A stretch of DNA of 64,000 bases, taken from contig JADJGZ010000011.1 in NCBI GenBank assembly GCA_016707785.1, positions 62,001 through 126,000 on the forward strand, given 5' to 3'. Of the stretch, positions 38,196 through 45,799 are shown one piece after another. The position numbers were made by a program, and so were the translations under genes. Each line of letters begins with the position of its first letter. The stretch's first letter is position 1. The notes under the pieces are model-generated. The model saw nothing but the letters and a program-made list of their open reading frames with translations, did not search any database and was not told the origin of the DNA. This DNA comes from Bacteroidales bacterium (GTDB lineage: Bacteria > Bacteroidota > Bacteroidia > Bacteroidales > UBA4417).

Positions 38196-39830
38196 ATGAA
38201 TAACTTTTGGAAAACCTTGATTTTACTGGTTGCATTGTTACCCATGGTCTCACTGGCGCAATCAGGACAGCCGATCAGAGTAGAAATACCTGTGAGGGCA
38301 GGAACTAACCCGTTTAACTATGTTCCTTTCGGAGAAAATGGAATATGTATGTTTTATCCCACAATTAATGATGCGGGAAAAGACAGTATCAGCTGGTCAT
38401 TTGTAATGCTCGACAGGAACCTTAAGGAAGAATGGAAAAAGCTATTGCCATTGCATGAAGATGTGAACTACCTTAAGGGTTTTAGTCAGAATGGTGTTAT
38501 TTACCTGCTGTTTCATGATACTCGCAGGAATAAGGAAGGTAATATATATGTTTTCTTCATTATTCCTCCAAAACAAATCATCACTATTCATAAAAGTGAC
38601 ATTCCGGAAAAAGCAGAAGTTGTCGATTTTGAGATCTTTAACGAATTTGCATTAGTAGGATATAATCAAAGAAAAGGCAAACCAGGTTTATTGGGATTCT
38701 CACTTATCAATGGTGAAAAACGCAACTTCGACTTCCCTGAAACAGAAAATTCCTTACTGCTGGATATTGCAGTCGATACAATTTACAAGGATATCGCTGC
38801 AGTTTATAAGGTTCAACCCAGTTCCACCAGGAACCAGTTAATGGTAAACCTTTACAACGGCTCATCAGCCCTGAGAAGAACGGTTACCTTTGAAAACATC
38901 CAGGAAAAAAGGATCTTCAATTCCGCAGGTTTTGTATTTACAGGGGAAAACAGGGGTTTTGTATTGGGCACCTTTGGATCAGGAGCCAGGAATAAAAGGA
39001 ATTACGACTATTACAATGATTATTACAATTACTATTATTATAACAGTTTCTACCGTCGTCCCAGCACTTATGATCAAAACCAGGATAATACCCCTATTTC
39101 AGATGGCTATTATTCAGCTACAATTGGACCCGATGGACCAGGGAATATGAATTATTATCATTTCATAGATTTTTCCAATGCATATAAGTATATCAATAGT
39201 CCGGAAGCGCTAAGGACTAAAAGAAAAGCCGATAAAAAGAATTCAGAAAAAGATGATCCCGGCGGAAATAACAAGAAGTTTTCTCTCGATTATCGGTTGC
39301 TGATTCATCCGGTAAAATACTCAGGTGGTTCTTACCTGATGTTATCCGAAGCCTATCTTCCTGAATACCATACCATGACACAAATGGTCTATGACTATTA
39401 TGGCAGGGCTATTCCATCGACTTATTCAGTTTTTGATGGTTACAGATATACCAATGCTTTCCTTGCATCCTTCGATTCAAGTGGTCAAATGCAATGGAAT
39501 AATGGAATGGAAATGAGAGATATTCTTACTACCTATCTGAACCGGAAACTCAATATTTACCAGGAGAAAGATGAAACCAATCTTTTTTATAATGCCAATG
39601 CCAAAATTGCTTTCAAAACCATCAATAAAAGTGACATTGTTGAAGGTACAGCATTTACACCGGTAGCACCAAAACGTGCCACCGACCAATATATCAGTGA
39701 GTACCTGGGGTCAATAGAGTACTGGTATGGCGACTACTTCCTGGTTACAGGGTATGAATCACTAAGGAATAATAACCTTGATGAAAATAAACGGAATGTA
39801 TTCTATTTGAGCAAAATGGCGTTCAGATAA
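38196..39830 (+). CDS. Exported protein of unknown function with Tyr/Asn-rich insert
   Basis: 544 residues from the ATG at 38196 (a TTG lies two codons upstream). Signal peptide (~1-21, ending 'PMVSLAQ'), then a beta-strand-rich body with WD/propeller-like periodicity ('GLLGFSLINGEKRNFDFP'). Residues ~265-290 are extremely rich in Tyr and Asn ('NYDYYNDYYNYYYYN'). There is no T9SS sorting domain and no lipobox, so it is likely periplasmic or membrane-associated. I do not recognise the family. It converges on the second OmpA/TSP3 gene with a 51-bp gap. Confidence 0.75.
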   Translation: MNNFWKTLILLVALLPMVSLAQSGQPIRVEIPVRAGTNPFNYVPFGENGICMFYPTINDAGKDSISWSFVMLDRNLKEEWKKLLPLHEDVNYLKGFSQNGVIYLLFHDTRRNKEGNIYVFFIIPPKQIITIHKSDIPEKAEVVDFEIFNEFALVGYNQRKGKPGLLGFSLINGEKRNFDFPETENSLLLDIAVDTIYKDIAAVYKVQPSSTRNQLMVNLYNGSSALRRTVTFENIQEKRIFNSAGFVFTGENRGFVLGTFGSGARNKRNYDYYNDYYNYYYYNSFYRRPSTYDQNQDNTPISDGYYSATIGPDGPGNMNYYHFIDFSNAYKYINSPEALRTKRKADKKNSEKDDPGGNNKKFSLDYRLLIHPVKYSGGSYLMLSEAYLPEYHTMTQMVYDYYGRAIPSTYSVFDGYRYTNAFLASFDSSGQMQWNNGMEMRDILTTYLNRKLNIYQEKDETNLFYNANAKIAFKTINKSDIVEGTAFTPVAPKRATDQYISEYLGSIEYWYGDYFLVTGYESLRNNNLDENKRNVFYLSKMAFR

Positions 39831-39881
39831 TGGCAGGAAAAGCCTGATTATCTTTATTTTCAACCATTTACAAGCAAGGTT

Positions 39882-41390
39882 TTATTTGATGGATTTGATC
39901 TCAACCCTTCTGTTGAGTTTCATCCCTTCCGCGGTAGCATTATCGGCAACAGGTTGTGTTTCACCAAAGAACCCCTTAACAATCCTGGAAGCATCAATTC
40001 CTCTTTTTGTGAAGAATTCAATGACATAATCAGCCCTGTTTTCTGATAGTTTTAAATTATAATTCTTGCTTTCCCTGCTATCAGTGTGGCCTTCAACAGA
40101 AATCCTGATTCCCGGATTATCTTTGAGCGTTTCAGCAACTTTATTGAGTAACTGATTATACTGAGCCAAAACTATATATTGATCAGTATTGAAATAGACG
40201 ACCTCATTTACCAATACCCCTGACTCTTCGGGGCATCCATTATTAGCTGCAACACCAGCCACTTCCGGACATTTATCCAATTGATCGGCTATGCCATCAT
40301 TATCTTTATCAGCACATCCTCCAAGCGATTTTAAACCGGCAATATCAGGACATTTATCTTCATTGTCAGCAATTCCGTCTCCATCACGGTCAGGGCAACC
40401 ATTTAGTTCTTTCTTGCCAGCCATATCCGGACATTTATCATCCTTATCTGCAATACCGTCAGTATCTTTATCAGGGCAGCCTTTTAAATCCCTGGTACCG
40501 GCTTCAGTTGGGCAAGTATCATCCTTGTCAGGAATACCATCATTATCAGAATCTGGGCAACCCTTGAATTCAAGTTTTCCGGCATCTTTCGGACAAGCAT
40601 CGTCATCATCGGAAATCCCGTCACCATCAGCATCAGGGCAGCCGAAAAGTTCAACTTTCCCAGCCCTGTCCGGACAGTTATCTTCTTTATCCTTAATACC
40701 ATCATTATCCTGATCTTTTGGTCCACCAAATTTGAAAGTGAGCCCTGCCGATGCATAACTGTAATGATCTCTTGCTTTAACGGCTTCGTAGAAGTCAAGT
40801 GTTGCATCTTTAAAGGTAAGATGATCACCATACTCAATATTTAATGACACCCTTTTGGCAAGCCTGAATTCAGCGCCCAAGCCTAGTGGAACAAAAATCT
40901 CATTCTGCCTGGAATCACTTTTCTGCAACTGTGTACCCGTTGTAAAATCAGTGGTTGTTGAACTGAATGAAGTTAAACCGGCTCCGCCAAAGAAATAAAA
41001 ATTAACCACTCTTTCCGGATTATAATCAGCAAATATTTCATTGATGTTCACCGTGACATTCAAAGCAGCGTCCCAGAAATCTGTATTCAGTTTCAATCCT
41101 TTATCTTCCCTTTCACTGGCTAGTTTTCCGGCTACAAATTGTCCTCTCAATCCAAAAACCGGAGAAAGCTGGTATCCCAAGGCACCACCAAATCCAAGTT
41201 TTGGAGTTTTGTTGAAAAAATCTTCTTTATTTAAATCTCCAAAGTATTCAGTAACTCCACCATTCACCTGGAGTGTCCAATGGCTTTTAAATAAAGCAGG
41301 TTTAACATCAACAGATGCATCCTGAGCGGTGAGGAATATTGGCAATGCGATGATTACCATTAAAGTGAAAATGCGAATAGAAACTTTCAT
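39882..41390 (-). CDS. OmpA family outer-membrane protein with seven thrombospondin type 3 repeats
   Basis: About 502 residues from the ATG at 41390. Signal peptide (~1-23, 'IALPIFLTAQ'), a beta-barrel domain (~30-215), seven TSP3 repeats of 23 residues (~220-385; D-x-D-x-DG with paired Cys) and an OmpA peptidoglycan-binding domain ('RISVEGHTDSRESKNYNLKL', 'NRRVEIKSIK'). It is a paralog of the protein encoded at 9219-10664 with one more repeat. It is likely a structural link between outer membrane and cell wall. Confidence 0.92.
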   Translation of the reverse strand: MKVSIRIFTLMVIIALPIFLTAQDASVDVKPALFKSHWTLQVNGGVTEYFGDLNKEDFFNKTPKLGFGGALGYQLSPVFGLRGQFVAGKLASEREDKGLKLNTDFWDAALNVTVNINEIFADYNPERVVNFYFFGGAGLTSFSSTTTDFTTGTQLQKSDSRQNEIFVPLGLGAEFRLAKRVSLNIEYGDHLTFKDATLDFYEAVKARDHYSYASAGLTFKFGGPKDQDNDGIKDKEDNCPDRAGKVELFGCPDADGDGISDDDDACPKDAGKLEFKGCPDSDNDGIPDKDDTCPTEAGTRDLKGCPDKDTDGIADKDDKCPDMAGKKELNGCPDRDGDGIADNEDKCPDIAGLKSLGGCADKDNDGIADQLDKCPEVAGVAANNGCPEESGVLVNEVVYFNTDQYIVLAQYNQLLNKVAETLKDNPGIRISVEGHTDSRESKNYNLKLSENRADYVIEFFTKRGIDASRIVKGFFGETQPVADNATAEGMKLNRRVEIKSIK

Positions 41391-41452
41391 GTTAACTAAA
41401 TTTAGTTCCGATATACCCTTTAAACTTCTATAGTCCAAGGGGTGAATTAATG

Positions 41453-41460
41453 CAAATATA
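41453..41460 (-). promoter_or_regulatory. -7 promoter element, second OmpA/TSP3 gene
   Basis: Reads TATATTTG on the minus strand, 62 bp before the ATG at 41390. Confidence 0.5.
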
Positions 41461-41551
41461 AGCTAAAACGAGTGAAATACAGCCACTTCACAGGATATAG
41501 CCCTGTTTTCAGCTGCTCCCCGACACTAAATATTTGCAGGATACTATTATA

Positions 41552-42079
41552 TTATCTGAATTTACTGAAAAGGTAATACAAAACGATTCCGGCTGTAACA
41601 GAAACATTCAGAGAATGTTTAGTCCCCATCTGTGGGATTTCGATGCAGGAATCCACTTCTTGCATCACTGTATCATCCACCCCCATTACCTCATTTCCGA
41701 AGATAAATGCATACTTTTTATCAGCTTCCGGGGAAAATTCCCAAAGGGCTACACTATCCTCAGCCTGTTCTACTGCAACAAGGATATATCCTTCAGATTT
41801 TAATTGTATTACTATCTCCCTGGTATCATTCGCATATTGCCATGGGACTGATTCAGTTGCACCCAATGCAGTTTTACTGATCTCCCTGTTAGGTGGCACA
41901 GCAGTAATACCGCATAAGTATAACCGCCCGATACCAAAAGCATCTGCGGTGCGAAAAATGGAACCAATATTATGCTGACTACGGATATTATCAAGAATGC
42001 AAACAAAAGGCAACTTTTCCATCTCGTGATATTCATCAACACTGAGACGATTCAGTTCCTCCATACTAAGTTTCCGCAT
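41552..42079 (-). CDS. TrmH-family (SpoU-type) RNA 2'-O-methyltransferase
   Basis: 175 residues from the ATG at 42079. SPOUT-fold motifs: 'NIRSQHNIGSIFRTADAFGI' (motif 1), 'FIFGNEVMGVDD' (motif 2) and 'IPQMGTKHSLNVSVTAGIV' (motif 3, which forms the knot). The enzyme methylates a ribose in tRNA or rRNA using S-adenosylmethionine; the exact target cannot be assigned. There is no extra N-terminal RNA-binding domain. It lies head to head with mutS. Confidence 0.9.
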   Translation of the reverse strand: MRKLSMEELNRLSVDEYHEMEKLPFVCILDNIRSQHNIGSIFRTADAFGIGRLYLCGITAVPPNREISKTALGATESVPWQYANDTREIVIQLKSEGYILVAVEQAEDSVALWEFSPEADKKYAFIFGNEVMGVDDTVMQEVDSCIEIPQMGTKHSLNVSVTAGIVLYYLFSKFR

Positions 42080-42099
42080 GGTAAGCCGTTTAGGAACCA

Positions 42100-42107
42100 C
42101 AAAGGTA
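42100..42107 (-). promoter_or_regulatory. -7 promoter element, TrmH-family gene
   Basis: Reads TACCTTTG on the minus strand, 21 bp before the ATG at 42079; fixes this start rather than an upstream codon at 42121. Confidence 0.55.
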
Positions 42108-42157
42108 AAAATTATCAACACAACCCAAAGGGAGTGAGGAAGATCAGGAGATAATCC

Positions 42158-42165
42158 TAAATTTG
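42158..42165 (+). promoter_or_regulatory. -7 promoter element, mutS
   Basis: TAAATTTG, 22 bp before the GTG start at 42187. Confidence 0.5.
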
Positions 42166-42186
42166 CGGTAATCAGAATTTACAAAG

Positions 42187-44823
42187 GTGAGTAAAGAAAA
42201 GGAACAAAAGGAGGTTGCATTAACTCCTCTCATGAAGCAATACAATGCAATAAAGGCTAAATATCCTGATGCTTTGTTATTGTTCAGGGTTGGAGACTTT
42301 TATGAAACATTTGGTGAAGATGCTATCAAAGCCTCGGAAATACTTGGTATTATCCTGACGCGGCGTGCCAATGGCTCAGCTCAATATATCGAACTTGCCG
42401 GTTTTCCACATCATTCTCTCGATACCTACCTTCCAAAATTGGTTAGAGCAGGATACAGGGTTGCCATATGTGACCAGCTGGAAGACCCGAAAATGACCAA
42501 AACCATCGTCAAAAGAGGAGTTACTGAATTGGTCACACCCGGTGTTTCCTATAATGATAAGATCCTTGAAAACAAGGAAAACAATTTCCTGGCTGCTATA
42601 CACTTCCTTCCAAAATCGTCAGGCATCTCCTTTCTTGATATTTCAACAGGGGAATTCCTTCTGGCACAGGGATCCAATGACTACATCGATAAATTACTTC
42701 AAACATTTCGTCCTTCAGAAGTGATTGTTCAGAAGAATAAACGTCAATCATTCACAGAAACTTTTGGAAGCCAGTTTTATCTCTCCTATTTTGAAGATTG
42801 GGTCTTCACCCATGATTTCACCCATGATCTGCTGATTAAACATTTTGGCACTACCTCCTTAAAAGGATTTGGAGTTACAGAACTTGAGAATGGCATCATT
42901 GCATCCGGAGTAGCCATGCATTACCTTTCGGAGACACAGCATGATAAAGTTCAGCACATCTGTAAATTGTCAAGAATCGAAGAGGATCATTATGTCTGGC
43001 TGGATAAATTCACCGTCCGTAACCTTGAACTGATCCAATCTCCCAATGAAAATGCAAGCACCCTTTTTTCGGTGCTGGATAAAACCATCTCTCCTATGGG
43101 ATCAAGGTTAATGAGGCGTTGGCTGCTGCTGCCCCTCAAGGACAGAAAACCTGTGGTGGAAAGGCATGAAACAGTGGAGTACCTGAATAATCACCCGGAA
43201 TTAACCGCAGTTCTTGATCAAAATCTTAGGATCATCGGAGATCTTGAGAGACTTATCTCAAAAGTAGCCGTTGGAAGAGTTACCCCAAGGGAAATCCTGC
43301 AAATCAGGCGGGCGCTTCTGGCTTTGGTTCCAATAAAACAAGCCTGTGCTTCCACCCGTCATGAAGCAATGCAACTGATTGCCGAACAAATAAATCCCTG
43401 TGAATTAATTGCCGATCAGATAGGCAAGACTATAAAGCCAGACCCTCCTGCCCTGGTTTCCAAAGGGATGGTAATTGAGGATGGAATTTCACCCGAACTT
43501 GATGAATTAAGAAAACTGGCATTTTCAGGGAAAGATTACCTGGTTCAAATGCAACAACGGGAAATCGAAAATACAGGTATTACCTCATTAAAAGTTGGCT
43601 TCAATAACGTTTTCGGGTATTATCTTGAAGTAACCAACGCTCATAAGGAAAAAGTGCCGGCAGAATGGATGAGGAAACAGACCCTGGTGAATGCCGAACG
43701 ATATATCACTGAAGAGCTGAAAGAGTACGAACAAAAAATCCTGGGTGCTGAAGAAAAAATCCTGGATCTTGAGAATAAATTATTTAATGAATTGGTTTTA
43801 CATCTGGCTGAATACGTGCAGCCTGTTCAACTGAATGCCCAGTTAATTGCCCGGATTGATTGTCTTGTTTCTTTTGCCCGCGTATCCATCGAAAACCATT
43901 ATGTGAGGCCTGAAATAACCGATTCCTTTTCAATAAACATCGAACAAGGCAGGCATCCTGTCATTGAGAAACACCTCGCCACTGGGGAAGAGTATATTGC
44001 CAACGATGTTTTTCTTGATAATGAAAAGCAACAGATCATTATGCTGACGGGTCCTAATATGTCGGGGAAATCTGCCTTGCTGCGACAGACAGCCCTGATT
44101 GTGCTCATGGCACAGGTTGGAAGTTTTGTGCCTGCAAAAGCAGCCACCATTGGATTGGTTGATAAAATATTCACACGTGTCGGGGCTTCTGATAATATCA
44201 CCTCAGGAGAATCCACATTCATGGTGGAGATGAATGAGACTGCCAGTATCCTGAATAATATTTCCAACCGAAGCCTGATTCTGCTGGATGAAATTGGCCG
44301 GGGCACCAGCACTTACGATGGAATCTCCATTGCCTGGGCAATTGCTGAATACCTTCATGATCATCCGCTATATAAGGCTAAGGTTTTGTTTGCCACCCAT
44401 TATCATGAGCTGAATGAGATGGCAATGACGAAAAACAGGATCAAAAATTTCCATATTGCTGTCAAAGAGATCGGCAAGAAAGTAATATTCCTTCGGAAAC
44501 TTACCCCTGGTGGCAGTGAACATAGTTTTGGAATCCATGTTGCAAGGATGGCCGGGATGCCCGGAAGCCTCATTCAACGGGCAGAAGATCTGCTAATTCA
44601 ATTAGAAAAGAAGCGTAGCAGTGCGGAATTAAATCCCGGAAAAGTTTCCGGAAAGCAGGTTCAGAAATCCCAGGATCAGTTTCAGTTAAGCTTTTTTCAA
44701 TTGGACGACCCCCTGCTGGAGAGTATTCGGGATGATATCCAACACCTGGATATTAATACTTTAACACCTGTTGAAGCCTTGATGAAGCTGAATGAAATCA
44801 AAAAAAAGTTGCAGAAATATTAA
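42187..44823 (+). CDS. mutS: DNA mismatch repair protein MutS
   Basis: 878 residues, GTG start. The mismatch-reading 'GDFYETFGEDA' (Phe-x-Glu) is near residue 40, the connector and lever regions follow, and the ATPase has Walker A 'TGPNMSGKSALL' (~621), 'EIGRGTSTYDG' (Walker B and signature) and 'FATHYHELNEM'. The C-terminal helix-turn-helix region is present. It binds mismatches and recruits MutL; mutL is not in this window. Normal length, all key motifs present. Confidence 0.98.
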   Translation: MSKEKEQKEVALTPLMKQYNAIKAKYPDALLLFRVGDFYETFGEDAIKASEILGIILTRRANGSAQYIELAGFPHHSLDTYLPKLVRAGYRVAICDQLEDPKMTKTIVKRGVTELVTPGVSYNDKILENKENNFLAAIHFLPKSSGISFLDISTGEFLLAQGSNDYIDKLLQTFRPSEVIVQKNKRQSFTETFGSQFYLSYFEDWVFTHDFTHDLLIKHFGTTSLKGFGVTELENGIIASGVAMHYLSETQHDKVQHICKLSRIEEDHYVWLDKFTVRNLELIQSPNENASTLFSVLDKTISPMGSRLMRRWLLLPLKDRKPVVERHETVEYLNNHPELTAVLDQNLRIIGDLERLISKVAVGRVTPREILQIRRALLALVPIKQACASTRHEAMQLIAEQINPCELIADQIGKTIKPDPPALVSKGMVIEDGISPELDELRKLAFSGKDYLVQMQQREIENTGITSLKVGFNNVFGYYLEVTNAHKEKVPAEWMRKQTLVNAERYITEELKEYEQKILGAEEKILDLENKLFNELVLHLAEYVQPVQLNAQLIARIDCLVSFARVSIENHYVRPEITDSFSINIEQGRHPVIEKHLATGEEYIANDVFLDNEKQQIIMLTGPNMSGKSALLRQTALIVLMAQVGSFVPAKAATIGLVDKIFTRVGASDNITSGESTFMVEMNETASILNNISNRSLILLDEIGRGTSTYDGISIAWAIAEYLHDHPLYKAKVLFATHYHELNEMAMTKNRIKNFHIAVKEIGKKVIFLRKLTPGGSEHSFGIHVARMAGMPGSLIQRAEDLLIQLEKKRSSAELNPGKVSGKQVQKSQDQFQLSFFQLDDPLLESIRDDIQHLDINTLTPVEALMKLNEIKKKLQKY

Positions 44824-44831
44824 TAGGATGT

Positions 44832-44935
44832 GACAATTTGACGATTCGCCGATTTGACGATTCGCCGATTTTACGATTCGACAATTTGACAATTTGACAA
44901 TTTGACGATTCGACAATTTGAAACTTTGGCAATTT
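44832..44935 (+). repeat. 8-bp tandem array (13 units, consensus GACRATTY)
   Basis: Thirteen consecutive 8-bp units can be read without gaps: GACAATTT, GACGATTC, GCCGATTT and close variants, ending GGCAATTT. Begins 8 bp after the mutS stop codon. Confidence 0.85.
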
Positions 44936-45071
44936 AAAAAAGGGAAGCCTTCGGCTTGAAAATGCGACAAGGTCGATATAATTACGAGGTTGACATAATA
45001 AATATCAATGGCTTATTATTCTTCCTTGAGTTTTATTGTCTTAGTGCCGGAAAATTATAACAACTCAGCAC

Positions 45072-45186
45072 AGAGCCACTGACTCCCCTTCGGGCACTCA
45101 GCACCCAGAGCCAAAGGCTCCCCTTCGGGGCACCCAGCACCAGCACTCAGCACTCAGCACCCAGAGCCAATGGCTCCCCTATGGGG
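45072..45186 (+). repeat. Three 24-bp double-hairpin modules
   Basis: The module is AGAGCC-n3-GGCTCCCC-TTCG-GGG(G): a GAGCC/GGCTC hairpin followed directly by a CCCC/GGGG hairpin with a tetraloop. Copies at 45072-45098 (degenerate first stem), 45107-45130 (exact) and 45163-45186 (loop TAT). CACTCAG/CACCCAG words lie between copies. Same module at 60879-60902 (inverted), 61321-61344 and 61350-61373. Confidence 0.8.
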
Positions 45187-45226
45187 CACTCTCCAAAAAA
45201 AAATGTTGAAATTTTATTTCTGGAAA

Positions 45227-45254
45227 TTGTAATTTAAAAAAAATTGTATATTTG
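45227..45254 (+). promoter_or_regulatory. Promoter of tRNA-Gly
   Basis: -33 TTG (45227-45229), 17-bp spacer, -7 TATATTTG (45247-45254), with the tRNA starting 11 bp later. Confidence 0.65.
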
Positions 45255-45264
45255 CACTCCCAAT

Positions 45265-45337
<73 letters not shown>

Positions 45338-45344
45338 CAGAATA

Positions 45345-45380
45345 AAAAAAACTCTTGGTGGAAAACCAAGAGTTTTTTTT
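45345..45380 (+). terminator. Terminator between tRNA-Gly and tRNA-Leu
   Basis: ACTCTTGGT / ACCAAGAGT stem with a 5-nt loop, flanked by A and T tracts. Confidence 0.88.
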
Positions 45381-45393
45381 GCCCATATCTTTT

Positions 45394-45401
45394 TATCTTT
45401 G
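45394..45401 (+). promoter_or_regulatory. -7 promoter element, tRNA-Leu
   Basis: TATCTTTG, 47 bp before the tRNA-Leu 5' end. So the two tRNAs are probably transcribed separately. Confidence 0.5.
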
Positions 45402-45447
45402 CAATGAATTTTAAGTTCTTTGCAAAAGAGTTTAAGATACATCCAGT

Positions 45448-45535
45448 GCCCGAATGGTGAAACTGGTAGACACGAAGGACTTAAAATCCTTTGGCCATTG
45501 CGGCCATGCCGGTTCGATTCCGGCTTCGGGTACCA
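45448..45535 (+). tRNA. tRNA-Leu (anticodon TAA)
   Basis: An 88-nt class II tRNA: acceptor GCCCGAA/TTCGGGT, anticodon stem AAGGA/TCCTT with loop CTTAAAA (anticodon TAA), long variable arm TGGCC...GGCCA, T-arm GCCGG TTCGATT CCGGC. The 3' CCA is encoded in the DNA, unlike in the adjacent tRNA-Gly. Confidence 0.97.
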
Positions 45536-45539
45536 CGAG

Positions 45540-45588
45540 AATGCAAAATGCAGAATGCAAAACGCAAAATGCAAATTGCAAATTGCAA
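45540..45588 (+). repeat. 7-bp tandem array (seven units, consensus AATGCAA)
   Basis: Seven gapless heptamers: AATGCAA, AATGCAG, AATGCAA, AACGCAA, AATGCAA, ATTGCAA, ATTGCAA. Begins 5 bp after the tRNA-Leu CCA end and runs into the terminator hairpin. Confidence 0.85.
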
Positions 45589-45589
45589 A

Positions 45590-45635
45590 AAAAATGCAAA
45601 GTGTAAAGTTTACATGCTTTATACTTTGCATTTTT
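45590..45635 (+). terminator. Terminator hairpin after tRNA-Leu
   Basis: A 19-bp stem (AAAAATGCAAAG... / ...CTTTGCATTTTT) with a single G-T pair and an 8-nt loop, ending in five T. Its 5' arm contains the AATGCAA word of the adjacent array. Confidence 0.8.
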
Positions 45636-45769
45636 AATTAGAACATGCCACTCTATTTCTGTGTATTATCCGGCTATACTCAATAGAATGAATTCTATTA
45701 TTAAAGAAATTGCATAATATTATAATGACTGCCTGAGTTGTATCGGACTCCTTAGTCATTGAATAGACT

Positions 45770-45777
45770 TACCTTTG
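45770..45777 (+). promoter_or_regulatory. -7 promoter element, helicase gene
   Basis: TACCTTTG, 23 bp before the ATG at 45800. Confidence 0.5.
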
Positions 45778-45799
45778 TGATGTTACAAAGAAATATCTG

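Larger units (their letters stand above)
44824..45264. repeat. Intergenic repeat zone between mutS and tRNA-Gly
   Basis: 441 bp without a gene. It holds a 13-unit 8-bp array (44832-44935), a small AAGCC/GGCTT hairpin near 44945, then three copies of a 24-bp double-hairpin module (45072-45186) linked by CACTCAG/CACCCAG-type words, then the tRNA-Gly promoter. No coding signal is supported. Confidence 0.75.

Noticed and set aside
44761..44970. Minus-strand open frame with a repeated 'KLSNRQIV' pattern
   Set aside because: It is only the 8-bp tandem array translated (24 bp = 8 codons), running into the end of mutS.
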